Shown piece after piece: positions 6,610 to 12,744 of a stretch of 14,194 nt of DNA. The position numbers were made by a program, and so were the translations under genes. Below the pieces are notes generated by a model. The model made no database searches. It saw nothing but the letters and a program-made list of their open reading frames with translations, and was not told the origin of the DNA. The DNA is taken from NCBI GenBank assembly GCA_900554495.1, contig USHR01000031.1, forward strand, positions 1 to 14,194, in the 5' to 3' direction. Numbering within the stretch: the first letter of the stretch is position 1; each line of letters begins with the position of its first letter. The DNA comes from an uncultured Collinsella sp. (GTDB lineage Bacteria > Actinomycetota > Coriobacteriia > Coriobacteriales > Coriobacteriaceae).

Positions 6610-7131
6610 TTGAGGTCCCAGTACAAAAACATCGCCCGTGTGGTCAAGCCGCACGGAAGGAAGGGGGAGGTCCTCGCGCAGCTGCTGCGGGGGCTTCCTT
6701 CTGTATTGGAGCCGGGTATGCGTGTCGCCTTGACGCCGCCGGCGCTCAAGCGCGACCGTTTTTGCACGGTCGTATCCGTCACCGATACGGGCGATGGCGA
6801 TCTGGTCTCGTTTGAGGGCATAGACGACTTGACGGCCGCCGAGGGCATCACCGGATGCTACGTGCTGGCCAATCGTGACGACTTCGAGCTTGATTCGCTC
6901 GACGCCGCCTATACCGACCTCATGGGTCGCGAGGTGGTCGACGAGCGCTTTGGGTCGCTCGGCACGATTGTCGAGATCATGTCGACGCCCGCCAACGATG
7001 TTTGGGTTGTCGAGGGCGATCGGTACGGCGAGGTGCTGATTCCCGTGATCGAGCAGGTTGTGCTCGATCTTCCCGACACAGGAACAATTTCCGTCCACGT
7101 TATGGACGGCTTGATCGATATGGACAAGTAG
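6610..7131 (+). CDS. rimM: 16S rRNA processing / ribosome maturation factor RimM
   Basis: RimM binds S19 and helps fold the head of the small subunit. The 173-residue product starts with the family pattern IARVVKPHGRKGEV (about residues 8-21). A PRC-barrel domain follows in the second half (LMGREVVDERFGSLGTI through DRYGEVLIPVIEQVV), ending in the common GL-x-D motif (GLID). The start appears to be TTG at 6610, four bases after the khpA stop. The only nearby purine run (AGGA, 6604-6607) is two bases away, which is too close for a normal ribosome binding site, so translation may depend on ribosomes finishing khpA. Confidence 0.93.
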   Translation: MRSQYKNIARVVKPHGRKGEVLAQLLRGLPSVLEPGMRVALTPPALKRDRFCTVVSVTDTGDGDLVSFEGIDDLTAAEGITGCYVLANRDDFELDSLDAAYTDLMGREVVDERFGSLGTIVEIMSTPANDVWVVEGDRYGEVLIPVIEQVVLDLPDTGTISVHVMDGLIDMDK

Positions 7132-7141
7132 GGAGGACAGC

Positions 7142-7900
7142 ATGCTGATTGAGACCCTTTCGGTCTTTCCCGAGATGTTTGAGCCCGTCATGTCCACGTC
7201 GATTTTGGGCCGCGCCCGTAAGGCCGGCCTTTTTGATTTTAAGGCGTATAACCTGCGCGACTGGACGCACGACCGCCATCGTACCGTCGATGACGAGCCG
7301 TATGGCGGCGGGCAGGGCATGCTCATGAAGGTCGAGCCCATTGCCGAGGCAATCGAGGCCATCAGCTCCGAGGGTCCCAAGCCCACCGTGGTGTTCTTCA
7401 CCCCCTGCGGCGAGCCCTTTACGCAGCATGTGGCCGAGCGCCTGCTCAAAAGTGAGCGCCTGCTGTTTGTGTGCAGTCGCTACGAGGGTGTCGACGAGCG
7501 TGCCTATGCGTATGCCGACGAGCGTCTGTCGATTGGCGACTACGTGCTCACGGGCGGCGAGCTGCCCGCTATGGTCGTGGCCGATGCCGTCGTACGGCTC
7601 ATTCCCGGAGCCTTGGGCGACGAGATGAGCAATGTCGACGAGTCCTTCTCGACCGCCGAGGACGGTGGCCTGCTCGAGTACGCGCAGTACACCCGCCCCG
7701 CCGAGTTTAATGGCGAGGGCGTGCCTCCAGTACTCGTAAGCGGCGACCACGCCAAGGTCGATGCCTGGCGTCGCAAAAACGCCATCGAGCGTACCTGTCG
7801 TTGGCGTCCCGATCTTATCGAGACGGCACGCCTTACGCCCGAGGAGCGCGCGTACGCGCAGGAGATCCTGGACGCTTCGTATTCGCAGAGCGAGGAGTGA
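7142..7900 (+). CDS. trmD: tRNA (guanine-37-N1)-methyltransferase TrmD
   Basis: TrmD methylates G37 next to the anticodon using S-adenosylmethionine and so prevents frameshifting. The 252-residue SPOUT-type protein has DRHRTVDDEPYGGGQGMLMKVEP (about 44-66), the knot region with SIGDYVLTGGELPAM (130-144), R152 in VRLIPGALG, and YTRPAEF. Two conserved positions differ from the usual form: CSRYEG instead of CGRYEG (S112), and DESF where E. coli has EDSF, placing Glu167 where the catalytic Asp169 aligns. The ATG at 7142 is preceded by GGGAGGA. The gene lies ten bases after rimM, and lepB follows within three bases. Confidence 0.95.
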   Translation: MLIETLSVFPEMFEPVMSTSILGRARKAGLFDFKAYNLRDWTHDRHRTVDDEPYGGGQGMLMKVEPIAEAIEAISSEGPKPTVVFFTPCGEPFTQHVAERLLKSERLLFVCSRYEGVDERAYAYADERLSIGDYVLTGGELPAMVVADAVVRLIPGALGDEMSNVDESFSTAEDGGLLEYAQYTRPAEFNGEGVPPVLVSGDHAKVDAWRRKNAIERTCRWRPDLIETARLTPEERAYAQEILDASYSQSEE

Positions 7901-7902
7901 GA

Positions 7903-8466
7903 ATGGTCCCATCGCAGCATTCTGCCCTGAGGGGCGCCTTTGAGTGGATCGTAATCGTTGCGATCGCGCTGGTCGCAACCTTCTTGATTCGCTCGTTTGT
8001 GGTCGAACCCTTTGTGGTGCCCACCGGCTCCATGGAGTCCACGATTGAGATCGGCGATCAGATTCTGGCGCAGAAGGTGACGCTCGAACTCGGACAGCCC
8101 GTCAAGCAAGGCGATATCGTGGTGTTCCACAACCCCGATGCCACGTCCGAGCATGACGTGCTGGTAAAGCGCGTCATCGCCACGGCCGGCCAGACGGTCG
8201 ACCTGCAGGACGGCAAGGTCGTCGTCGACGGCCAGGCGCTCGATGAGGACTATACGACCGGCATGAGCTGGCCGCTTTCGGTCCAAGCCCCCGGCGCTCA
8301 GGTGAGCTATCCCTACACCGTCCCTGACGACTGTGTGTGGGTGATGGGCGACAACCGCGAGAACTCTGCTGACTCCCGCTACTTTGGCCCGGTCGACCGC
8401 TCCGACTTGATCGCCGTGGCGCTTGTACGCTACTGGCCGCTCAACCGTATCGGTGCTATCGACTAA
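7903..8466 (+). CDS. lepB: Signal peptidase I
   Basis: LepB removes signal peptides from exported proteins on the outer face of the membrane. The 187-residue product has one N-terminal membrane segment (about 14-32, WIVIVAIALVATFLI). Next come the catalytic serine S43 (PTGSMEST), the catalytic lysine K89 (VLVKRVIA) and the MGDNRENSADSRYFG box at 148-162. The single-span form is the usual Gram-positive type. The ATG at 7903 has GAGGAG (7892-7897) at the end of trmD. The frame stays open upstream to 7801, but that part overlaps trmD and precedes the ribosome binding site. The rplS gene that usually sits between trmD and lepB is missing. Confidence 0.95.
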   Translation: MVPSQHSALRGAFEWIVIVAIALVATFLIRSFVVEPFVVPTGSMESTIEIGDQILAQKVTLELGQPVKQGDIVVFHNPDATSEHDVLVKRVIATAGQTVDLQDGKVVVDGQALDEDYTTGMSWPLSVQAPGAQVSYPYTVPDDCVWVMGDNRENSADSRYFGPVDRSDLIAVALVRYWPLNRIGAID

Positions 8467-8473
8467 AAACCGC

Positions 8474-8479
8474 TATAGT
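8474..8479 (+). promoter_or_regulatory. Possible -10 element upstream of glyQ
   Basis: TATAGT (five of six to consensus) lies in the 59-base gap between lepB and glyQ. The best -35 candidates at 16-18 bases upstream (GGTGCT, CGGTGC) are poor. It may be a weak internal promoter for glyQS, or glyQS may be read through from the rpsP operon, since no terminator is visible after lepB. Confidence 0.3.
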
Positions 8480-8525
8480 ACAGTACCTAACCGTGTAATC
8501 GTTTCGACGAGGGGATATTAGAGGC

Positions 8526-9437
8526 ATGAACGCTTCATCGCTTTCCTTCCAAGACATCATCCTGCGCCTCCAGCAGTACTGGGGCGAGCAGGGCTGCGTC
8601 ATTATGCAGCCCTATGACTCCGAGGTCGGTGCCGGTACCTTCCATACCGCGACCACGCTGCGCTCGCTCGGTCCCGCCGAGTGGCGCACCTGCTATGCGC
8701 AGCCCTGCCGCCGTCCCGCCGATGGCCGCTACGGCGAGAACCCCAACCGCATGCAGCACTACTATCAGTTCCAGGTGCTCATCAAGCCCTCGCCGGTCAA
8801 CGCCCAGGAGCTTTACCTGGGTTCGCTGGCCGCCATTGGCCTGGACCCCAACGACCATGACGTCCGCTTTGTCGAGGACGACTGGGAGAGCCCGACGCTC
8901 GGCGCCTGGGGTCTTGGCTGGGAGGTCTGGCTCAATGGCATGGAGGTCACGCAGTTTACGTACTTCCAGCAGGTGGGCGGCATCGAGGTCGACCCCGTGC
9001 CCGTCGAGATCACCTATGGCCTGGAGCGTATCGCCATGTACGCCCAGGGCGTCAACTCGGTCTACGACCTGGTGTGGAGCTATCTGCCCGACGGCACGCC
9101 CATGACCTACGGCGACGTGTTCCTGGAGAACGAGCGCGAGTTCAGCGCTTACAACTTTGAGGTCGCCAACGTCGAGATGATGCGTCAGAAGTTTGACGAC
9201 TACGAGGCTGAGTGCCACTCCTGCCTGGAGCGCAAGCTGCCGCTGCCGGCATATGACTGCGTCATGAAGTGCAGCCACGCCTTCAACCTGCTCGATGCCC
9301 GCGGTGCGCTGTCCGCAGTCGAGCGCGCCAACTACATTCTGCGCGTCCGCGCCGTCGCCAAGGCGTGCTGCGAGGCCTACATGGCCGAGGTCGCCGGAGT
9401 CAACGAGAATGCCGACCAGGAAGGCGAGGTGGCGTAA
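8526..9437 (+). CDS. glyQ: Glycyl-tRNA synthetase alpha subunit
   Basis: This is the catalytic class II subunit of the heterotetrameric (alpha2-beta2) enzyme that attaches glycine to tRNA-Gly. The product is 303 residues, the standard length. It shows the highly conserved stretches QQYWGEQGCVIMQPYD (17-32), ENPNRMQHYYQFQVLIKPSP, FVEDDWESPTLGAWGLGWEVW and GIEVDPVPVEITYGLERI. The ATG at 8526 has GAGGGG at 8509-8514, eleven bases upstream, and a closer GAGG. The beta subunit follows after three bases, so equal synthesis of both subunits by coupling is likely. No T-box leader is present in the short gap upstream. Confidence 0.97.
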   Translation: MNASSLSFQDIILRLQQYWGEQGCVIMQPYDSEVGAGTFHTATTLRSLGPAEWRTCYAQPCRRPADGRYGENPNRMQHYYQFQVLIKPSPVNAQELYLGSLAAIGLDPNDHDVRFVEDDWESPTLGAWGLGWEVWLNGMEVTQFTYFQQVGGIEVDPVPVEITYGLERIAMYAQGVNSVYDLVWSYLPDGTPMTYGDVFLENEREFSAYNFEVANVEMMRQKFDDYEAECHSCLERKLPLPAYDCVMKCSHAFNLLDARGALSAVERANYILRVRAVAKACCEAYMAEVAGVNENADQEGEVA

Positions 9438-9440
9438 GCC

Positions 9441-11537
9441 ATGGCAGACGCTAAGGATTTCCTGTTTGAGATCGGTACGGAGGAAATGCCCTCTGCACCG
9501 CTGAACAATGCCGTCAAGCAGCTTGGCACCATGATTGCCAAGGGTCTCGACGAGGCCGGTCTGGCCCACGGCGAGGTCCGCGTGATCTCGAGCCCGCGTC
9601 GCCTGGCTGCGCTCGTTGCCGACGTCGCCACCGCGACCGATGAGGTTCACGAGGTTAAGCGTGGCCCCGCGGCCAACATCGCCTTCGACGCCGACGGAAA
9701 CGCCACCAAAGCCGCCCAGGGCTTCGCCCGCAAGTGCGGTGTGGCTGCCGAGGACCTGGTCCGTCGCGAGGACACCGACGGCCGTGAGTACGTCTTTGCC
9801 GAGAAGAACATCCCTTCTGCCCCGGCCACCCCGATTCTGACGGCCCTGTGCGAGAAGACCATCGCCGGCCTGCAGTGGCCCAATTACCGCTCTCAGCGCT
9901 GGGGTCACGAGCACGCCACGTTCGTGCGTCCGGTCCGCTGGATCTGCTGCCTTTTGGGCGAGGATGTCGTGCCCGTGTCCTTTGCTGACGTGACGAGCGG
10001 CAATACCACGCGCGGCCATCGCGTGCTTGGCCCCGGTGACCATGTGGTCGCCAGCCCCGCTGTTTACGAGCAGGTGCTCGAGGATGCCGGTGTGCTTTCT
10101 GCCGAGCGCCGTCGCGAGGCCATCCTTGCCGGTATCGCCGAGGTCGAGGCTGCGCGCCCCGGCTGCCACGTCGATACGCCCAAGAAGGTCTTTGAGGAGG
10201 TCATCAACCTCTGCGAGTGGCCGACGGTGCTCGTCGGCACCTTCGATGAGGAGTTCCTCAAGGTGCCGCACGAGATCATCTGCGAGTCTATGCTCACCAA
10301 CCAGCGTTACTTCCCGATCTATGACGGCGAGGGCAAGCTGACGCGTGAGTTCGTGGTCGTCTCCAACAGCAAGCCCGAGAATGCCGAGCGCGTGATCGAC
10401 GGCAACGAGCGTGTCGTGCGCGCCCGCCTGGACGACGCCAAGTTCTTCTACGAGGAGGATCTGAAGATCTCCCTCGACGAGTTCCGTGAGCGTCTGGCCA
10501 AGGTCGCCTTCCAGGAGAAGCTCGGCAGCGTGCTCGCCAAGTCCGAGCGTATTGAGCAGCTCGCGCTCGCTATTGCCCGCGAGGCTCACCTGGGTGCCCA
10601 CCTGGCCGCCGACGCCGGCCGCGCCGCTCACCTGTGCAAGGCCGACCTGGTGTCCAACGCTGTCGTCGAGTTCACGAGCCAGCAGGGCGTGATGGGCGGT
10701 TACTACGCCAGCGCGATGGGGGAGAACGACGAGGTCGCTCACGCTATTCGCGATCACTATCGTCCCCGCTTTGCCGGTGACGAGCTCCCCGAGGGCACCG
10801 CTGGCTGCATCGTGGCCTGCGCCGACAAGCTCGATACCATTGCCGGCATCTTTGCCATCGGCGAGCCCCCGACCGGCTCTTCCGACCCGTACGCGCTGCG
10901 TCGTGCCGCCATCGGCATCATCAACATCCTTCGCGACCGTCTGCCGATCGACCCCACGTCGCTCATCGACTTTGCGCTCGAGCTCTATAGCGAGCAGGGC
11001 ATTGAGTTCGACGCCGCCGAGGTCGCCCAGCAGGTTCGCGACTTCTTCCACGGCCGTTTGGTGAGCATGGCCCGCGACGAGAAGATCCCGGCCGACACCG
11101 TTGCCGCCGTTTCCGCGGTGCACATCATTGCCCCGTCGGTCTTCTTCGCCCGCTGCGCCGCCCTCGATGAGGCCCGCAAGAACGACGCCGAGACCTTCGA
11201 CAACCTGGCGACCGCTTACGCCCGCGCGGCGCATATCTCCAAGCCCGAACTGGGAGCGGAGTACGATCGCGCCCTGATGGGCGAGGCCGAGCTTGCGCTT
11301 GCCGATGCCTCCGAGGCCGCTCAGACCGCCGTCGACGCCGCTCTCGCCGCCGAGGATTATCCTGCCGCGTTTGCCGCTCTGGCCGCCCTGCGCGCGCCTA
11401 TCGACCGTTTCTTCGACGAGGTTATGGTCATGGACAAGGACGAGCAGCTCCGCGATAATCGCCTTAAGCTGCTCAACCGCTTCGAGGCCGTTTTCTCCGG
11501 CATCGCCAACATTGGTGAGCTTGCCCGCAAAAAGTAA
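9441..11537 (+). CDS. glyS: Glycyl-tRNA synthetase beta subunit
   Basis: The beta subunit supplies tRNA binding and is needed for activity of the alpha2-beta2 enzyme. At 698 residues it is close to the E. coli length (689). Recognisable stretches include FEIGTEEMPSAPL at the start, SSPRRLAALV, HFVRPVRW-like THFVRPVRWICCLLG, ESMLTNQRYFPIYDGEGKL, GNERVVRARLDDAKFFYEED, EFTSQQGVMGGYYA, RFAGDELPEGTAGC and DPYALRRAAIGI. The C-terminal part is the helical DALR-type anticodon-binding region ending FFDEVMVMDKDEQLRDNRL. The ATG at 9441 lies three bases after glyQ, with GAGGTGG inside the glyQ end acting as ribosome binding site. Confidence 0.97.
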   Translation: MADAKDFLFEIGTEEMPSAPLNNAVKQLGTMIAKGLDEAGLAHGEVRVISSPRRLAALVADVATATDEVHEVKRGPAANIAFDADGNATKAAQGFARKCGVAAEDLVRREDTDGREYVFAEKNIPSAPATPILTALCEKTIAGLQWPNYRSQRWGHEHATFVRPVRWICCLLGEDVVPVSFADVTSGNTTRGHRVLGPGDHVVASPAVYEQVLEDAGVLSAERRREAILAGIAEVEAARPGCHVDTPKKVFEEVINLCEWPTVLVGTFDEEFLKVPHEIICESMLTNQRYFPIYDGEGKLTREFVVVSNSKPENAERVIDGNERVVRARLDDAKFFYEEDLKISLDEFRERLAKVAFQEKLGSVLAKSERIEQLALAIAREAHLGAHLAADAGRAAHLCKADLVSNAVVEFTSQQGVMGGYYASAMGENDEVAHAIRDHYRPRFAGDELPEGTAGCIVACADKLDTIAGIFAIGEPPTGSSDPYALRRAAIGIINILRDRLPIDPTSLIDFALELYSEQGIEFDAAEVAQQVRDFFHGRLVSMARDEKIPADTVAAVSAVHIIAPSVFFARCAALDEARKNDAETFDNLATAYARAAHISKPELGAEYDRALMGEAELALADASEAAQTAVDAALAAEDYPAAFAALAALRAPIDRFFDEVMVMDKDEQLRDNRLKLLNRFEAVFSGIANIGELARKK

Positions 11538-11544
11538 GCTAGCC

Positions 11545-11558
11545 TGCGCATAAGCGCA
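11545..11558 (+). other. Small perfect stem-loop between glyS and the DUF299 gene
   Basis: TGCGC (11545-11549) and GCGCA (11554-11558) pair around an ATAA loop. Three bases later begins the GGAG ribosome binding site of the next gene (11562-11565). There is no T-tract, so it is not a terminator; it may protect or separate the messages, or be chance. Confidence 0.35.
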
Positions 11559-11571
11559 AAAGGAGCCCCGC

Positions 11572-12447
11572 ATGGATTGCCCGGTCACCGCTCGTCCCAC
11601 CGTTATCGTTATCTCCGACTCGCTCGGTGATACCGCTTGTGAGGTGGTGCTTGCGGCGTCCGGGCAATTTGATGAAGGGGCTTTTCGTCTCTTGCGCCTG
11701 CCCAAGGTGAACTCAGTGGAGCAGGTTAAGTCGTTTGTGGGTCCGCGCGTCGATGCCGACCATCGCGATATTGCCGTGTTCCACACTATTGTCGATCCGG
11801 CGCTTCGCGCCCGCGTGCTCGACTACTTGGGCATGCTGCACATTCGCTCGGTCGACCTGATCGGCCCGGCGCTTGCGGTGCTGTCGTCGCTTATCGGCGT
11901 GCCGCCAAAAGGAGTGGCGGGTGTGATCCATAAGACTGATGACCGGTATTTCCACCGCATCGAGGCCATGGAGTACTTTGTCGAGCACGATGACGGACGT
12001 GGTTGCGACGATCTGTCGGGTGCCGATATCGTTTTGCTGGGCGTGTCGCGCACGTCCAAGACGCCGCTGTCGATGTATTTGGCCTATCAGGGCTATAAGG
12101 TCGCCAACGTTCCGTTGGCGCACGGTATGGAGCCGCCCAAGTCGATTTACGAGGTCGATCCGATGCGTCTCTTCGGTCTGATTTCGACCGTCGATGTGAT
12201 TTCCGAGATTCGCGATAGCCGCCTGGGTGACGACTATGCCCGTGCCGTTGCCGGTTCCTATGCCGAGCCCGAGAGTGTGCGCAGTGAGCTCGAGGAGGCT
12301 CGTGCCCTCATGAAGCGTCTAGGTTGCTTTGTGGTGCGCACCGACGGCAAGGCGATCGAGGAGAGCGCCTCCGAGATCGTAAGTCACTTGGTCGAAATCC
12401 AAGAAGCCCGTGCCCGCCGCGCCACCCGCCGAGCCCACCAAAGCTAG
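11572..12447 (+). CDS. Pyruvate, phosphate dikinase regulatory protein (DUF299 bifunctional kinase/pyrophosphorylase)
   Basis: Members of this family (PDRP, PpsR, YqfL type) switch PPDK or PEP synthase off by ADP-dependent phosphorylation of a threonine two residues before the catalytic histidine. They switch it on again by phosphate-dependent removal that releases pyrophosphate. The 291-residue product has the N-terminal ISDSLGDTAC (14-23), the P-loop-like GVSRTSKTPLSMYLA (157-171) and GYKVANVPLAHGMEPP (174-189), all typical. The ATG at 11572 has GGAG (11562-11565) six bases upstream. Its predicted target, PPDK, is the next gene, which makes the PPDK-type role more likely than the PEP synthase type. 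A basic Arg/Ala tail ends the protein. Confidence 0.94.
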   Translation: MDCPVTARPTVIVISDSLGDTACEVVLAASGQFDEGAFRLLRLPKVNSVEQVKSFVGPRVDADHRDIAVFHTIVDPALRARVLDYLGMLHIRSVDLIGPALAVLSSLIGVPPKGVAGVIHKTDDRYFHRIEAMEYFVEHDDGRGCDDLSGADIVLLGVSRTSKTPLSMYLAYQGYKVANVPLAHGMEPPKSIYEVDPMRLFGLISTVDVISEIRDSRLGDDYARAVAGSYAEPESVRSELEEARALMKRLGCFVVRTDGKAIEESASEIVSHLVEIQEARARRATRRAHQS

Positions 12448-12584
12448 CTTATTGGGATAGCTAAAAATGCCCCGTCTAAACAAGACTACCTAAAATAATG
12501 CACGATAATGGTAAAGCGATTTAGCAAGAAACTTGCATTTGACCTGCAATTCTCTTGCATTGGTATCTTCATAAGGTAACCAAC

Positions 12585-12622
12585 TTTACCTACCGTTTAC
12601 CGCCACATTTACCACGTTTACC
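12585..12622 (+). repeat. Four direct TTTACC repeats at about one helical turn spacing
   Basis: TTTACC begins at 12585, 12596, 12608 and 12617 (steps of 11, 12 and 9 bases). The three bases before each copy are AAC, CCG, ACA and ACG. A reverse copy, GGTAAA, lies at 12510-12515, and GGTAA at 12575-12579 forms a dyad with the first repeat. The array ends 41 bases before the candidate -10 at 12664. Confidence 0.75.
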
Positions 12623-12663
12623 AAACCCCGTACCCTCTTCTCATGTCAGCGTGAAACCCGCCG

Positions 12664-12669
12664 TATAGT
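12664..12669 (+). promoter_or_regulatory. Candidate -10 element of ppdK
   Basis: TATAGT matches the -10 consensus at five of six positions. The -35 at 17 bases would be TCATGT, a poor match, which would fit a promoter that needs an activator bound at the TTTACC array. The leader from about 12676 would be some 70 bases and contains a short hairpin (CCCGC 12680-12684 with GCGGG 12690-12694). Confidence 0.4.
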
Positions 12670-12744
12670 TCCTTCACGGCCCGCATCCGGCGGGTCGATT
12701 CGTCACCACGGTCGTGCGCGAGAGCGTATGGAAGGGGAAGTATC

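Larger units (their letters stand above)
12448..12744 (+). promoter_or_regulatory. 297-base ppdK upstream control region
   Basis: This gene-free stretch is AT-richer than its surroundings in its first half and contains no credible ORF. From left to right it holds: GGTAAA at 12510-12515; the dyad GCAAG-AAA-CTTGC (12524-12536); a possible -35 TTGACC (12539-12544); the dyad TGCAA-N5-TTGCA (12545-12559); a possible extended -10 TGG-TATCTT (12561-12569); the dyad GGTAA-N6-TTACC (12575-12590); four direct TTTACC repeats (12585-12622); a -10-like TATAGT (12664-12669); and the inverted repeat ACCCGCCG/CGGCGGGT (12656-12663 and 12688-12695). No terminator for the upstream gene is apparent. The picture suggests regulated transcription of ppdK by at least one DNA-binding protein; the regulator is unknown. 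Confidence 0.6.

Noticed and set aside
7801..7902. Extended lepB start at 7801
   Set aside because: The extension overlaps trmD entirely and precedes the GAGGAG ribosome binding site at 7892-7897; the product from 7903 has a normal signal peptidase N-terminus.
8467..8525. T-box riboswitch for glyQS
   Set aside because: The gap is only 59 bases and has neither the T-box consensus nor a terminator hairpin.
8535..11786. 1083-codon open frame on the minus strand across glyQ, glyS and the DUF299 gene
   Set aside because: It is the antisense shadow of three well-supported genes; GC-rich codon use keeps stop codons rare on the other strand, and its product is low-complexity with no domain I recognise.
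12440..12467. Terminator after the DUF299 gene
   Set aside because: TAGCT and AGCTA can form a 5-base AT-rich stem, but it is followed by A residues rather than T residues, so it does not resemble a rightward intrinsic terminator.
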